Shown here: one piece after another, positions 28,916 to 37,703 of the stretch
Layout of the letters: each line of letters starts with the position of its first letter
How positions within the stretch are numbered: the stretch's first letter is position 1
NCBI RefSeq assembly: GCF_020179385.1
Contig: NZ_JAIBLJ010000001.1
Span: forward strand, 419,956-483,955
Source: Alkalihalobacillus sp. YIM B00296
Lineage (GTDB): Bacteria > Bacillota > Bacilli > Bacillales > Fictibacillaceae
Direction of reading: 5' to 3'
DNA length: 64,000 bases
Translations under genes and position numbers: made by a program
Notes under the pieces: generated by a model
What the model was told of the DNA's origin: nothing
Seen by the model: only the letters and a program-made list of their open reading frames with translations
Databases searched by the model: none

Positions 28916-30606
28916 ATGGGGGAGGTGAGGAGGATCATTTGGAAAGGGATTATAATACTTTTTGGGTTGATCTTCATTGGTGGGTTTATATTTTTTGTAT
29001 CTCCGGATGATAAACAGAACCCGTCCGAAGATCGACCTGATAATCATAAAACATCAGGTATGGAGCTTTTACAAAAAATTATATCGAATGCAAAGGAAGG
29101 TAAATTGACTCACAGCGATATCAAAGCTGGAGAAACACATGCAGATGTAGTGAAGGAAAAATTTAAATCTCCGGATGAACAAGAAATGATTACTCAAGGA
29201 ACATACTTGACTTACCATAACCAAGATTTATCTTTTGGTTACAGAACTGACGGAATCATATTCGATGTCAGATCATATCTCCCAGAGTTACTACAGATTA
29301 AATATGACACCATTATCGAGATGTTAGGAAACCCCAATCATGTTCGATACTATAGCGATGACGAAGAACACGATCAAATCATCCTTGTATACGATCTCAA
29401 TAAGACATATCAATTAAAGCTTATCCTGCCTCGGCCTGATGAAAATGAACCAAATCCATCTTTACACCATACTTCCGTTTATACAGAATTTAAAAAAGAC
29501 ACCGAAGAAGAACAGGATGTGAATAGATCAGTAGATGACCGTTTAAATGAGATGACGCTGAATGAAAAAATCGGCCAGATGATAATAGCTGGATTCTCTG
29601 GCCCGGGTTATAATGATGAAATCAATGATCTTCTTCAACATTATAAGATTGGAGGATTCATATTTTACCAGGAAAACATGACGACTCCTCAACAAACGGT
29701 AGAATTGCTAAACGCCATTAAAGAATTAAATGATCGAAATCCATTACCTGTATTGTTAGGTATAGACCAAGAGGGAGGAAGGATTTCCCGCTTACCAGGG
29801 AATTTGGAAAAAATACCGACAAGCAAAGAAATTGGAGAAAAGGATAATGCCCAACTCTCATATGAAATCGGAAAAATCCTAGCAGATGAGGTTAAGTCCT
29901 TTGGTTTTAATTTAAACTTTGCACCCGTATTGGATATAAACAGCAATCCGGATAACCCGATCATCGGGGATCGATCTTTTGGCTCTGAACCATCGATTGT
30001 AAGCAGAATCGGGGTTCAAATGATGAAAGGGATGCAATCAGAGAACGTCATTCCTGTGATCAAGCATTTTCCTGGACATGGAGACACTGATGTAGATTCG
30101 CATTTAGAACTTCCCGTAGTCAATAAAAGCCAAGAGGAGTTAAATTTATTTGAATTAAAACCATTTATAGATGCTATTCAAGAAGATTCTGATGTTGTGA
30201 TGTATTGTTGTCTCAACTTGATCCTCATTACCAGTCATCTTTATCTGAAGAGATCGTCACAAACATTCTTAGGGATGAGCTCAAATTTGATGGTGTGATC
30301 ATGACAGATGATATGACGATGAACGCAATTGAGAATAATTTTAATTTGCAGGATGCATCAGTAAGGGCAATCCAAGCTGGAAATGACATTATCATGGTCG
30401 CACATGATTACAACAAAGTCGTTGCTGTTCACGAAGCAATTGAAACAGCAGTTAGAAATGGTGACATATCCGAAGAACGCATCAATCGCAGCGTAGAACG
30501 TATTATAAGACTAAAAAGAAAATATAATCTTGACGATAGACATATCCCATATGTAGATATCCAAAAACTAAATAAAAAGATAAATAATGCATTGAAGCAA
30601 TTCTAA
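28916..30606 (+). pseudogene. Frameshifted GH3 beta-N-acetylhexosaminidase (NagZ-like)
   Basis: A membrane-anchored glycoside hydrolase broken by a frameshift near 30200. The first frame (28916-30298) gives a transmembrane anchor (residues 8-27), about 180 residues of unassigned N-terminal domain, then a GH3 domain with GIDQEGGRISRLPG and KHFPGHGDTDVDSH, the His/Asp acid-base loop. After DSDVVM the protein continues only in the next frame, as LLSQLDP and then DGVIMTDDMTMNAI with the nucleophile aspartate, to 30606. Compared with relatives about three residues (the VAH of VMVAH) are also lost at the junction. The intact enzyme would release GlcNAc from muropeptides. A sequencing error is possible, but the missing residues favour a small deletion. 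Confidence 0.8.
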
Positions 30607-30613
30607 TTTTAAC

Positions 30614-30658
30614 AAAATCTCACTATCACAAGTATACTTAGATAGTGAGACAATTTTT
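30614..30658 (+). terminator. Terminator after the GH3 gene
   Basis: tctcactatc (30618-30627) pairs exactly with gatagtgaga (30641-30650), then caattttt. Confidence 0.85.
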
Positions 30659-30739
30659 CTTTATTTTTTATTGGTTTGTATAATAAATATTATGTAAACT
30701 AATTTAGAAGAACACTAGAGCTTCTATTAGATGGTTTAG

Positions 30740-30996
30740 CTATACCATGAGCATCGCAGTTGTTGTGAAATCAGTATCCTCAATGTCATGCAGTCCTTCT
30801 GTTTCAATCAAACGTTGTTCTTGTCTAGTAAGCTTTTCGGCAGCAGCTTTTAAATCATCCCATTTTCGTTGTTCATCATCGCTAAAATCACGTTTCTCCA
30901 CTTCAGCTTCCCATTCAATGACCTCATATCTTCTTTGTTTGCATGAATCTTACGTCTTAGCTCCATTAATTTATGGAATGCTTCTGTTCTATTCAT
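30740..30996 (-). pseudogene. Phage-capsid-like N-terminal fragment, frameshifted
   Basis: On the minus strand an ATG at 30996, behind aaggatg, opens MNRTEAFHKLMELRRKIHANKED; the frame then changes and continues as EWEAEVEKRDFSDDEQRKWD and LKAAAEKLTRQEQRLIE to a stop at 30740. The Lys/Glu-rich coiled coil with this spacing resembles the N-terminal delta domain of HK97-type major capsid proteins. The rest of such a capsid (about 300 residues) is absent. Identification is from pattern only. Confidence 0.4.
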
Positions 30997-31201
30997 ATTT
31001 TTTCATCCTTCCGAATGTGGATTTATTCGGAAAGAACGACAAAAGAACTCTGTCATCGACTATACCGAATAAACCGCACAAATTAGTGTAGTTTTTAACC
31101 GATATGTCGAAAACAGAGCTCCTGATCCCGTACATAATCCTTATTCTTTTATTCAGATGTGCAGCCCGCAGCACCTTTCAAAAAGAACGTAGAATATTTA
31201 A

Positions 31202-31491
31202 TTAACTATAATTATATAAAATATCGCTATTTTGGTAAAGAGATACAATAGTTATCGGATAACAGATTTCTGGATAATTATCCCACGAAAGGTTATATCT
31301 CTCCGCATGGTTCGGTAGTCCTTTTTTACTTTTCAGCTGTTCAGCCATTGCGACAACAGAATAATAGGCAGCTTCACTTTGTTCTCTTTTGATATTTAAA
31401 TTATCTACATATGCAACCCTTGAAGGGAAGATGCGAATTCATCATGTCCGCACACCCAATTAGGCTCATATTTTCTGTAAATTTGCTTCAT
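31202..31491 (-). pseudogene. Decayed small gene, unidentified
   Basis: An ATG at 31491 starts MKQIYRKYEPNWVCGHDEFASS; a one-base shift near 31425 lets the frame continue as RVAYVDNLNIKREQSEAAYY and SVVAMAEQLKSKKGLPNHAE to a stop at 31202. Joined, this is about 95 residues. No family recognised. It lies among phage-like fragments on the same strand. Confidence 0.35.
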
Positions 31492-31507
31492 TGAAGGTGC
31501 GTTTTGT

Positions 31508-31588
31508 TCAGTAATACATCATTATCATTGATACAATACAGAGGATTATAATGAAACCAGCTACCATAACTTTTTCTCCGTCACTCAT
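31508..31588 (-). CDS. Possible 26-residue membrane microprotein
   Basis: ATG at 31588 behind aaaagaggga encodes 26 residues: a short polar start (MSDGEKVM) and one hydrophobic helix ending in two tyrosines. The ribosome site is good and it lies among phage-remnant genes on the same strand, so it may be a surviving phage-type microprotein, or chance. Confidence 0.3.
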   Translation of the reverse strand: MSDGEKVMVAGFIIILCIVSMIMMYY

Positions 31589-31627
31589 TTCGTCCCTCTT
31601 TTCAAGTAAAATTTAAAGACTCGCTAC

Positions 31628-31885
31628 TTAGTCTAAGAAGTCCCCATCATCTTCAAATTCATCTGCAAAATCATCTTCTGCTTTGGTACGTCCACCTAAG
31701 AACTCACCATCATCAACCTTTTGAACGTTATTCAAGCCACATGCAATGCCCTTATTTCCTGCAGTGTTGAAAGCATAGAAGTTAATAAACACTCTTCCAT
31801 AACATCCGCTATAGACTTCTGAGCTATCCAAAATAGCGATTTTCATTCCCACTGCTTTCGTTTTGAAAGGAATTTTTTCACTCAT
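31628..31885 (-). pseudogene. DUF2815 phage protein with internal deletion
   Basis: An 85-residue reading frame with a good ribosome site (agggaggtaaagg) and start, but a truncated body. From residue 20 it reads DSSEVYSGCYGRVFINFYAF, then GNKGIACGLNNVQKV and a final GGRTKAEDDFADEF with an acidic tail. This is the characteristic C-terminus of DUF2815 proteins, phage-encoded and thought to bind single-stranded DNA, which are usually about 170-200 residues. The start is preserved but roughly 90 residues in the middle are gone. A relic of an old prophage replication module. Confidence 0.7.
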
Positions 31886-31952
31886 CCTTTACCTCCCTAT
31901 CTTTTTATTAAGATTGTTTGCCTCATCCCATGCTAAATTGTATAAATTCTTA

Positions 31953-32119
31953 TCAATAATTCCACTTAAAAAACCTCTTCAAGTTCATCCGTTCATAGCA
32001 AATATCTATATACCATTGGACAATATCTTCGTTTGAATCAAACCTCGTAGTTACTGAGTGATTTTTCTCTAGTGGTAATTGTTTGAAGCCACATATAACC
32101 TTTATCAACCTGTGTGCAC
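31953..32119 (-). pseudogene. Fragment of a DUF402-like gene
   Basis: The minus-strand frame ending at 31953 contains LPLEKNHSVTTRFDSNEDIV and QWYIDICYERMN, which resembles the core of Bacillus DUF402 proteins (NxSVTTMFN...VQWYIDIC). The parts before and after are missing; the upstream sequence turns into unrelated GC-rich DNA. Non-functional. Confidence 0.5.
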
Positions 32120-32238
32120 TACTCGGATCAACGGCGGATTGCTGAGAGTAGGCGACGCATGCCAACCACGTGCCCGCCCGTCCCAATGACGAGCCTTCGG
32201 CAAGGAGACGTGGCCCAGACGCTGTGCAGTCGGCGGAT
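32120..32238. other. GC-rich intergenic block
   Basis: About 120 bases with much higher G and C content than their neighbours (cgtgcccgcccgtcccaatg, aaggagacgtggcccagacg). No gene or RNA recognised; the fragments on both sides are broken here, so it may mark an old insertion or deletion junction. Confidence 0.4.
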
Positions 32239-32376
32239 TTAACCAGTCTCGCGTATCTGGCTATCTGTAGTATGCCCGGATTTTCGGCTCCGGGAGCTTT
32301 GTTCTCTTACTCTTTCTATGCCGGGAATGAGAAGAAAAATTACGGCAGCAAAAATAATGATCAATAAAATTTGCAT
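32239..32376 (-). CDS. Possible 45-residue single-pass membrane protein
   Basis: ATG at 32376, eight bases after ggggg, encodes one hydrophobic helix (QILLIIIFAAVIFLLIPG) and a basic, Ser/Arg-rich cytoplasmic tail of 27 residues. It is divergent from bioY. Hydrophobic start plus positive tail is a plausible membrane protein, but no family is recognised. Confidence 0.35.
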   Translation of the reverse strand: MQILLIIIFAAVIFLLIPGIERVREQSSRSRKSGHTTDSQIRETG

Positions 32377-32522
32377 ATCGTGGTCCCCCTGTACTTTTGG
32401 CATGCTTCCCTGGAGAGTCTTGCCTATTGCGATCAATATACAGATACAAAATATGGATCGATGCGGGAAGTAACAGGACCGTCTTGTTGCCGTGTAAAAA
32501 AGCTTTCAATTTTCATCATAAA

Positions 32523-32555
32523 TATGTTAACCTAATCATGTATTTAGTTAACAAA
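32523..32555. promoter_or_regulatory. BirA operator
   Basis: tatgttaac (32523-32531) and gttaacaaa (32547-32555) form an inverted repeat with a 15-base centre, matching the biotin repressor site pattern TTGTTAAC-N14-16-GTTAACAA. It lies just before bioY, the usual target; biotin-loaded BirA would block transcription. Confidence 0.8.
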
Positions 32556-32573
32556 TTAGGAGGAGACACGAAG

Positions 32574-33143
32574 ATGGTCGTAAGAAATGAAAGATTAAGA
32601 ATGTTAATTTTATGTTCTATGTTCGCTGCCATTACCGCTGTATTAGCTCAAGTCGAGATTCCATTACCTATTGTACCAATCAGTGGACAAACACTTGCGG
32701 TAGGACTTGCGGCAACAATTCTGGGCAGCAGATACGGAGCTATATCCATGGTCTGCTATGTAGCCCTTGGAGCAGTTGGGTTACCTGTTTTTGCCGAAAT
32801 GAAGGCTGGGTTTTCCGTACTTTTTGGCCCTACAGGTGGATACATATTTGGATTTATTTTAACTGCACTTATAACTGGGTTCATACTGGAGAAAACATCA
32901 TTTACGCTTAAGATGGGTATGATTGCTAATACGGTTGGAATGATCGTTACGTTATTGATGGGAACCATTCAATTAAAACTCGTACTAGATTTTTCATGGT
33001 CTGAAGCATTAGCTGTTGGAGCCTACCCTTTCATTGTGGTGGGACTTATAAAGGCCTTTTTAGCAAGTTGGATTGGAATTACCGTGAGAAGGCGATTAGT
33101 ACAAGCGAATATGCTTCAACTGAAACAGGATATTGCGGCATAA
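32574..33143 (+). CDS. bioY: Biotin transporter BioY
   Basis: The substrate-binding membrane component of an ECF biotin importer, 189 residues. About six hydrophobic helices are visible, with the family motifs ISGQTLAVGLAATILGSRYG (residues 40-59) and FGPTGGYIFGFIL (near 84-96). It works alone at high affinity or with shared EcfAAT modules, which are not in this window. ATG 32574 follows taggagg; the in-frame sequence upstream to 32397 lies before the BirA operator and is not coding. Transcribed alone and closed by a strong terminator. Confidence 0.93.
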   Translation: MVVRNERLRMLILCSMFAAITAVLAQVEIPLPIVPISGQTLAVGLAATILGSRYGAISMVCYVALGAVGLPVFAEMKAGFSVLFGPTGGYIFGFILTALITGFILEKTSFTLKMGMIANTVGMIVTLLMGTIQLKLVLDFSWSEALAVGAYPFIVVGLIKAFLASWIGITVRRRLVQANMLQLKQDIAA

Positions 33144-33150
33144 ACAATAA

Positions 33151-33196
33151 AACCGGCCATTCCCTGCTCTTTATGAACTTGGGATGGCCGGTTCAA
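33151..33196 (+). terminator. Terminator after bioY
   Basis: aaccggccattccc (33151-33164) pairs perfectly with gggatggccggtt (33181-33193). Confidence 0.8.
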
Positions 33197-33269
33197 TTTA
33201 AAATGGAGAAATTGGGCTTTTTTCAATACTCCATAAACGCGCTCTTTAATGGAATAACTTATAATATCG

Positions 33270-33600
33270 CAGTACTTTATAAAACTAAATTAAGTATTTC
33301 TTCCACCCATTCAGGTTCTTCATCTATTTCAAGTACAAAACAAAGGTTTTTATATATTCGTTTAAACGCTGGAATAATTGATCTAAGTGCATTCATGATG
33401 GGTTTTGGTCTGAGTACATTATTGGTAATGAAACGAATTTATTGTCAATCAACACTAATCAAATTCTTTCATCCCCTCTATCCAACACTTTGTTTAAATC
33501 CAAAATACTTGCTGTATACGGATCAATCTACAACTTTTGTAGTTGAATATACACTTCTCTTACAGCAAGGAGAGTTTTATATTTTCATTTTTCTTTCAAG
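33270..33600 (-). pseudogene. Decayed gene downstream of the toxin-immunity pair
   Basis: On the minus strand, pieces VREVYIQLQKL, DPYTASILDLNKVLDRGDER and LVLIDNKFVSLPIMYSDQNP are separated by TAG and TGA stops in one frame, then a shift continues as ALRSIIPAFKRIYKNLCFVL and EIDEEPEWVEEILNLVL to a stop near 33286. The whole reads like a protein of about 100 residues with several lesions. It follows the immunity gene on the same strand, so it may be a dead extra immunity gene, but no family is recognised. Confidence 0.4.
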
Positions 33601-33673
33601 AAAGGTCTCTAAGTATTCGTCTATAGAAGCATTGATAAAGCATAGTAAAAACCTTGAAAAGCATAAAAGCTGA

Positions 33674-34036
33674 TCAAGGTTCTTGTATATTAAATCTTTC
33701 TTTAATCTTTTCTAATTGTTCTTCTACTTCTGGTTTATCTTGGGGGTAGTCTTTAAGATAACGAGCACAATCTTCTGTTAAATATTTATAGAATGTCGGA
33801 TAATCTAAAATAATTTCTTGGTCTTCTTCTACTGCAGGACGATCAATGTAATAGGCTATACCTTCTTTACCAAAATAATCTTCTTCCCACTCTTCATAAT
33901 AGTCAGCAAACACAAACCTCGCATATTCGTTACCATATCCTTCACCATTCGCATAACTTCTTAAGATTCGTAAAAATTTACCGTCTCCCATATGTTCATA
34001 GAAATAACTTATCAAGTTTCTCTTCATATCTTCCAC
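33674..34036 (-). CDS. CdiI-like RNase-toxin immunity protein
   Basis: A 120-residue acidic protein with FADYYEEWEEDYFGKEGIAY near residue 53 and a helical end (EEQLEKIKERFNI). The aromatic/acidic pattern resembles the annotated ribonuclease toxin immunity protein CdiI family. Acidic inhibitors are common against basic RNase domains. It begins 22 bases after the toxin's stop, the normal toxin-immunity order. I place the start at GTG 34036, with aaggag 11 bases upstream; ATG 34027 is an alternative, and an open frame extends further upstream into the toxin gene. Presumably it binds the toxin's C-terminal domain in the cytosol. Confidence 0.7.
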   Translation of the reverse strand: MEDMKRNLISYFYEHMGDGKFLRILRSYANGEGYGNEYARFVFADYYEEWEEDYFGKEGIAYYIDRPAVEEDQEIILDYPTFYKYLTEDCARYLKDYPQDKPEVEEQLEKIKERFNIQEP

Positions 34037-34058
34037 GATGCTTCCAGCTCCTTCATTA

Positions 34059-36269
34059 TTAATCCAGGGTAGGGAAGAAATTTGATATTTCTCCTGATTC
34101 ATCAATAAAGCCTCTAAATTGGAGTCCGTTAGAGGAAACACCTGTTATCTCTCTCCCAGCGCCAACGACCTTACCATTTTTCATGGCTTCTTCTCCCCAT
34201 TTTAGTATCTGTTCGTCTGATATGATGTTTGGGTCGTAAACAGTTTTTGGATGGGAAACATTCTTAAGCTCTCCAGGTATTAGCTTTCCTTCCATGTCTA
34301 GTTTAGGTAAGCCATATTCTATTTCATATACTCCCTCAATGGAAGGGTGCTTTCTTTTTGAAATAATACACTCCTCTAAATCCCAGCCTTTCTCTTTAAA
34401 TGCCTTTTCGAAATTATTGAGATTATGTCCTCCAACTACGCCCTTACCTTTTTTCCTAACAATATCTACTACTTCCACTAAATGTTTATCATATCCTGGT
34501 TTAAAAGTAATATTTTTATTTGCTTCCTTAGTTTCTTTGGGATCATCTTCACTATTATCGTTCTTATTCGTTTCCTTATTTTCTTCAGATTCATCTTTAC
34601 TTCTATCGTTCTTATTCTCTGGATCTTCTTCCTGGTGAGCTTTTTTCCCAGAGGAATTCTGGTCATGGTCATGATTATTGTTACTTTTACCTGTGAACGA
34701 TTCAAAGATCTTTTTTAAATAAGGATTTAGTTTCGATGAAACCGAGTCACCTAGTTTTACAAGGGCTTTCCCAAAAGGAATTCGACTTAACAGTGCACCA
34801 ATTCCCACTGCAAGAGCCGTTTCTGGCGTAAGGTATTTTTTAGGATTGCGGATGATGTCTGCAATCTGACCTCCGCCTGCTGCAATTCCGATTCCAGTCG
34901 ATACGGCACCTATCGCCGACCAGAATCCTAATAACGGGAACGTTAAAGCAAATGCTCCAAGGACAATCAAACTTTTTTCCAAACCGGTCAAACCATTCCA
35001 CCAGCTTTGCAGATTATCAAATAAACAGGCAATACAAGCCTCGGGGCCATTGGTAGTAACTCCCCAATCAGTTAGAAACATAGCTGAGAATAATGCTACA
35101 AAGACAACGATTAAAGCTTTGTAGTACTTCTGAATATTTGCTTCTATGCCTGATAAAAGTTCCCTTGCTTCTGTTTTACCATGTAACAAGGTAAATCCTA
35201 GTTCTCTCCGTTCTCGATAAAAAAGTAGCAGGTATCCAAAACGCTGTCTTTCCTCAAAAACACATCTAAATAAATTCCACATTTCAGAAACAGGATTGAT
35301 CAAGGTTTCCCCATCCAGCATAGGAATCTTCGCTCTTACTCGGTTCAATTCCCAATAATCGATGAATAACGCAGCACCGAGCATCATTAAAAATACCGGT
35401 TTTGCCGCATATCCGCTTCCTAATAAATCATGAATTCCAGTTAACCAATCCGGAGCATTGTAACTAGCATTCCATATTGCGTGATCAAAAATTGCCCAAA
35501 CCAAAAGGATACCAGGAAAAATAAAGGTAGACCGTTTAAATTTACTTTTATACCGCACTGCTAACCCGATTCCTAACGTTACCATAGCGGTTAGCAACGA
35601 ATGTCCTGCAGACATTTTATCAGGCAAAAAGCCCTCCTCAAAATATCCTGGAAATAGTGTAAATAAATCCCAATGAAGCACTTTCCCTCCAAATAGTGTC
35701 ACACCATAATCGAAAATACCTCCAGAAATAAATCGACGAGTGGTTTCTTCAAAAAATTGAAAACCAGCCCCTGTTGCCGCTCCAATAAGCGCATAATCGC
35801 TTAAACTTAATGTGGAAGCACGTCGTGACAAAAACAGATAAACTCCAATGGGAATTAGTTTTAACACTTCTTCAGCAATCGGGGTTAAAAATGCTTGACT
35901 CCATACATCTTGTTCCCTCCCGCCGAAAATAGCCGTAATGAAACGGACAATAAAAGAATTCAACGGTACGATTAACCATGCACCCGCCAAAAAGAAGTAG
36001 GTGTACTTCTTCCAAGTTAAAGTTTTACTTCGACATAACAACCAAAATTGCAAAATGACGTAAAATGACCACAAAAACTGGACGAACATTTTTCTGGAGT
36101 CTTCCATAAAAATTAAGCTTAGTACGAAGGCACATAGCGATATCCAAGAAAAAATCGTAAAGACCCGTAAAATGAATGGATGGTTCTGAATAAATTCATT
36201 CCAAAAGTGAAAGATAGACTCGAGCTTCTTCCTTAAACTCACTTTAAATTTTTCAACCTGGCTCGTCAT
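34059..36269 (-). CDS. PrsW-type membrane protease fused to EndoU-like RNase toxin
   Basis: A 736-residue polymorphic-toxin-like protein. Residues 30-300 form a polytopic membrane region with the PrsW-type intramembrane metalloprotease motifs: EEVLK (about 134-138), FFEETTRRF (about 171-179), AGHSLLTAM (about 220) and FDHAIWN (about 262). Further hydrophobic segments lie at about 380-480. A charged Asn/Asp/Glu/Lys linker (about 525-585) leads to a 150-residue end with GGHN, KTVYDPNIISDEQILKWGEE and FRGFIDESGEISNFFPTLD, which fits the EndoU RNase fold used in contact-dependent toxins. I infer that the protease part helps export or cut free the toxin. ATG 36269 follows cggag. The immunity gene is next. 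Confidence 0.75.
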   Translation of the reverse strand: MTSQVEKFKVSLRKKLESIFHFWNEFIQNHPFILRVFTIFSWISLCAFVLSLIFMEDSRKMFVQFLWSFYVILQFWLLCRSKTLTWKKYTYFFLAGAWLIVPLNSFIVRFITAIFGGREQDVWSQAFLTPIAEEVLKLIPIGVYLFLSRRASTLSLSDYALIGAATGAGFQFFEETTRRFISGGIFDYGVTLFGGKVLHWDLFTLFPGYFEEGFLPDKMSAGHSLLTAMVTLGIGLAVRYKSKFKRSTFIFPGILLVWAIFDHAIWNASYNAPDWLTGIHDLLGSGYAAKPVFLMMLGAALFIDYWELNRVRAKIPMLDGETLINPVSEMWNLFRCVFEERQRFGYLLLFYRERRELGFTLLHGKTEARELLSGIEANIQKYYKALIVVFVALFSAMFLTDWGVTTNGPEACIACLFDNLQSWWNGLTGLEKSLIVLGAFALTFPLLGFWSAIGAVSTGIGIAAGGGQIADIIRNPKKYLTPETALAVGIGALLSRIPFGKALVKLGDSVSSKLNPYLKKIFESFTGKSNNNHDHDQNSSGKKAHQEEDPENKNDRSKDESEENKETNKNDNSEDDPKETKEANKNITFKPGYDKHLVEVVDIVRKKGKGVVGGHNLNNFEKAFKEKGWDLEECIISKRKHPSIEGVYEIEYGLPKLDMEGKLIPGELKNVSHPKTVYDPNIISDEQILKWGEEAMKNGKVVGAGREITGVSSNGLQFRGFIDESGEISNFFPTLD

Positions 36270-36284
36270 ATTGCTCAACTCCGA

Positions 36285-36640
36285 TGCAGTATTTTTTCAT
36301 TCCTGCATGATTTAAATAAAATTTTTTATGATAACCGCTGCTTCCGATTTCATACTATACCCCAATTCGCCAATGATTGGAATAGGTCGAATTTTACAAA
36401 TATTTTTAACGATAGGATTGCTATTCCTATGTCAAAGTATTAATTGTCATCACTCCCTCTTTCTCAAACACGCGAACATTTATTCTTATATATAACAGTG
36501 TAAAGAAAAGTAAACTTACAACTTTTCCGAAGGACTTTATAAACTATTTGTCGTATAGTAAATGAATGATAATAAAAGGAGTGTTGAATATGGAAGATGT
36601 AATAAAGAAATTAGAAGAATGGGCTGAATTCATGGCATCT
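36285..36640. other. Region between toxin gene and iolE
   Basis: AT-rich DNA likely to hold the toxin promoter. On the plus strand a 40-residue frame (36590-36712, MEDVIKKLEEWAEFMASL...) has a good ribosome site (aaaggag) but overlaps the iol terminator; it may be a vestige. No other gene seen. Confidence 0.4.
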
Positions 36641-36644
36641 TTAC

Positions 36645-36676
36645 AAAAAAATGCTTCTCTAACTAGAGAGAAGCAC
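36645..36676 (-). terminator. Terminator of the iol operon
   Basis: gcttctct (36654-36661) pairs with agagaagc (36668-36675); on the minus strand the stem is followed by a run of seven T residues. It closes the operon after iolE. Confidence 0.75.
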
Positions 36677-36723
36677 TTTCCATTAACATTCGAGGTTTTA
36701 TTGGAGGGTTAACTAAATTAATA

Positions 36724-37617
36724 CTAAATCCTCGCTGTTTCGCGGATATAATTCCGCGCAATAATAGCATATTCTAGAGGATTAGCTGTAGATGGATCTT
36801 GTTCAGCTTCAACTAACATCCACCCATTGTAGTCAAGGTGGGCTAACGTTTCAAAAATTGGTCCAAAGTCTATATCTCCGTTTCCTGGAACGGTAAACAT
36901 TCCTTCTTTCACACCGTCAAGAAATGGCATTTTTTTATGCCTGACCTGTGCAGCGACATCATCTCTAACATCTTTTAAATGGACATGTTTTATCCGGGGT
37001 AGATGCAGCTTTAATACATCCAGAGGGTCTTCACCAGATAAATAAAGATGACCCGTATCAAAAAGAAGAGATACCTTGTTCTCATCAGTTATTTCCATTA
37101 GCTTATCAATTTCCTCCTTTGTCTGCACACCTGTCCCCATGTGATGATGGAAAACAATGTCCATACCTTTCTCGCGAGAAAGCTCACCTAGAAGGTTTAA
37201 GCCATCAGCTAAAAGTTCCCACTCTTTTTCACTGAAATGAGGCTTAGCTTCAAATAAAGAGACATCTTCTTTTTGAATACTGTGGCCCTGCTCAGATACA
37301 ACAATAACCTTGGCACCCATTTCACAAAGAAAATTGCGATGTTCGATGAATGCTTCCTCTGTCTCCTTATAAGGACGCGTAGTGAGGAATGTACTGAACC
37401 ATGCACTTGCAATTTGTAACTCTCGTAATTCAAGTGCTTTCTTTAACTCTTTTATATCCTTCGGGTATTTATTTCCTACTTCTGTTCCTTGAAATCCTGC
37501 TAACGCCATTTCGCTGACACACTGCTCAAAAGTATTCCCACTCCCTAATTCAGGCATATCATCATTGGTCCAGCCTATTGGACAAATCCCAAGTTTAACA
37601 GCATGATCTTTAAACAT
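36724..37617 (-). CDS. iolE: Myo-inosose-2 dehydratase
   Basis: Dehydrates 2-keto-myo-inositol to the diketone, the second step of inositol breakdown. The 297-residue TIM barrel starts with [17 protein letters not shown], followed by [12 protein letters not shown] near residue 42. Metal-ligand motifs are [11 protein letters not shown] near 155, [12 protein letters not shown] near 183, HLKDVRDDV near 213 and VEAEQDPS near 270. All match IolE. ATG 37617 follows aggagg. It is the last gene of the locus, separated from iolA by a hairpin that could lower its expression. Confidence 0.95.
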   Translation of the reverse strand: MFKDHAVKLGICPIGWTNDDMPELGSGNTFEQCVSEMALAGFQGTEVGNKYPKDIKELKKALELRELQIASAWFSTFLTTRPYKETEEAFIEHRNFLCEMGAKVIVVSEQGHSIQKEDVSLFEAKPHFSEKEWELLADGLNLLGELSREKGMDIVFHHHMGTGVQTKEEIDKLMEITDENKVSLLFDTGHLYLSGEDPLDVLKLHLPRIKHVHLKDVRDDVAAQVRHKKMPFLDGVKEGMFTVPGNGDIDFGPIFETLAHLDYNGWMLVEAEQDPSTANPLEYAIIARNYIRETARI

Positions 37618-37666
37618 CTTCCATTACCCTCCTACCCTTTTATAGATCGCTTATATATTTATGTAG

Positions 37667-37696
37667 AAAAAAAGGGAGAGTACCCTCCCTTTTTAA
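37667..37696 (-). terminator. Terminator-like hairpin between iolA and iolE
   Basis: aaaaagggag (37669-37678) pairs perfectly with ctcccttttt (37685-37694); on the minus strand the stem ends in a T run. It should terminate at least part of the transcripts leaving iolA. Confidence 0.7.
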
Positions 37697-37703
37697 GAAT
37701 GAC

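Noticed and set aside
30747..31091. 114-residue plus-strand frame
   Set aside because: Ser-rich translation antisense to the capsid-like fragment; no ribosome site.
30989..31174. 61-residue minus-strand frame beginning MLRAAHLNKRIRI
   Set aside because: The start resembles phage head-closure proteins only in a few residues; the rest has no pattern, so I did not call it.
33068..33673. 201-residue plus-strand frame overlapping the end of bioY
   Set aside because: It begins inside bioY in another frame, contains the bioY terminator and low-quality composition; the decayed minus-strand gene explains the right part better.
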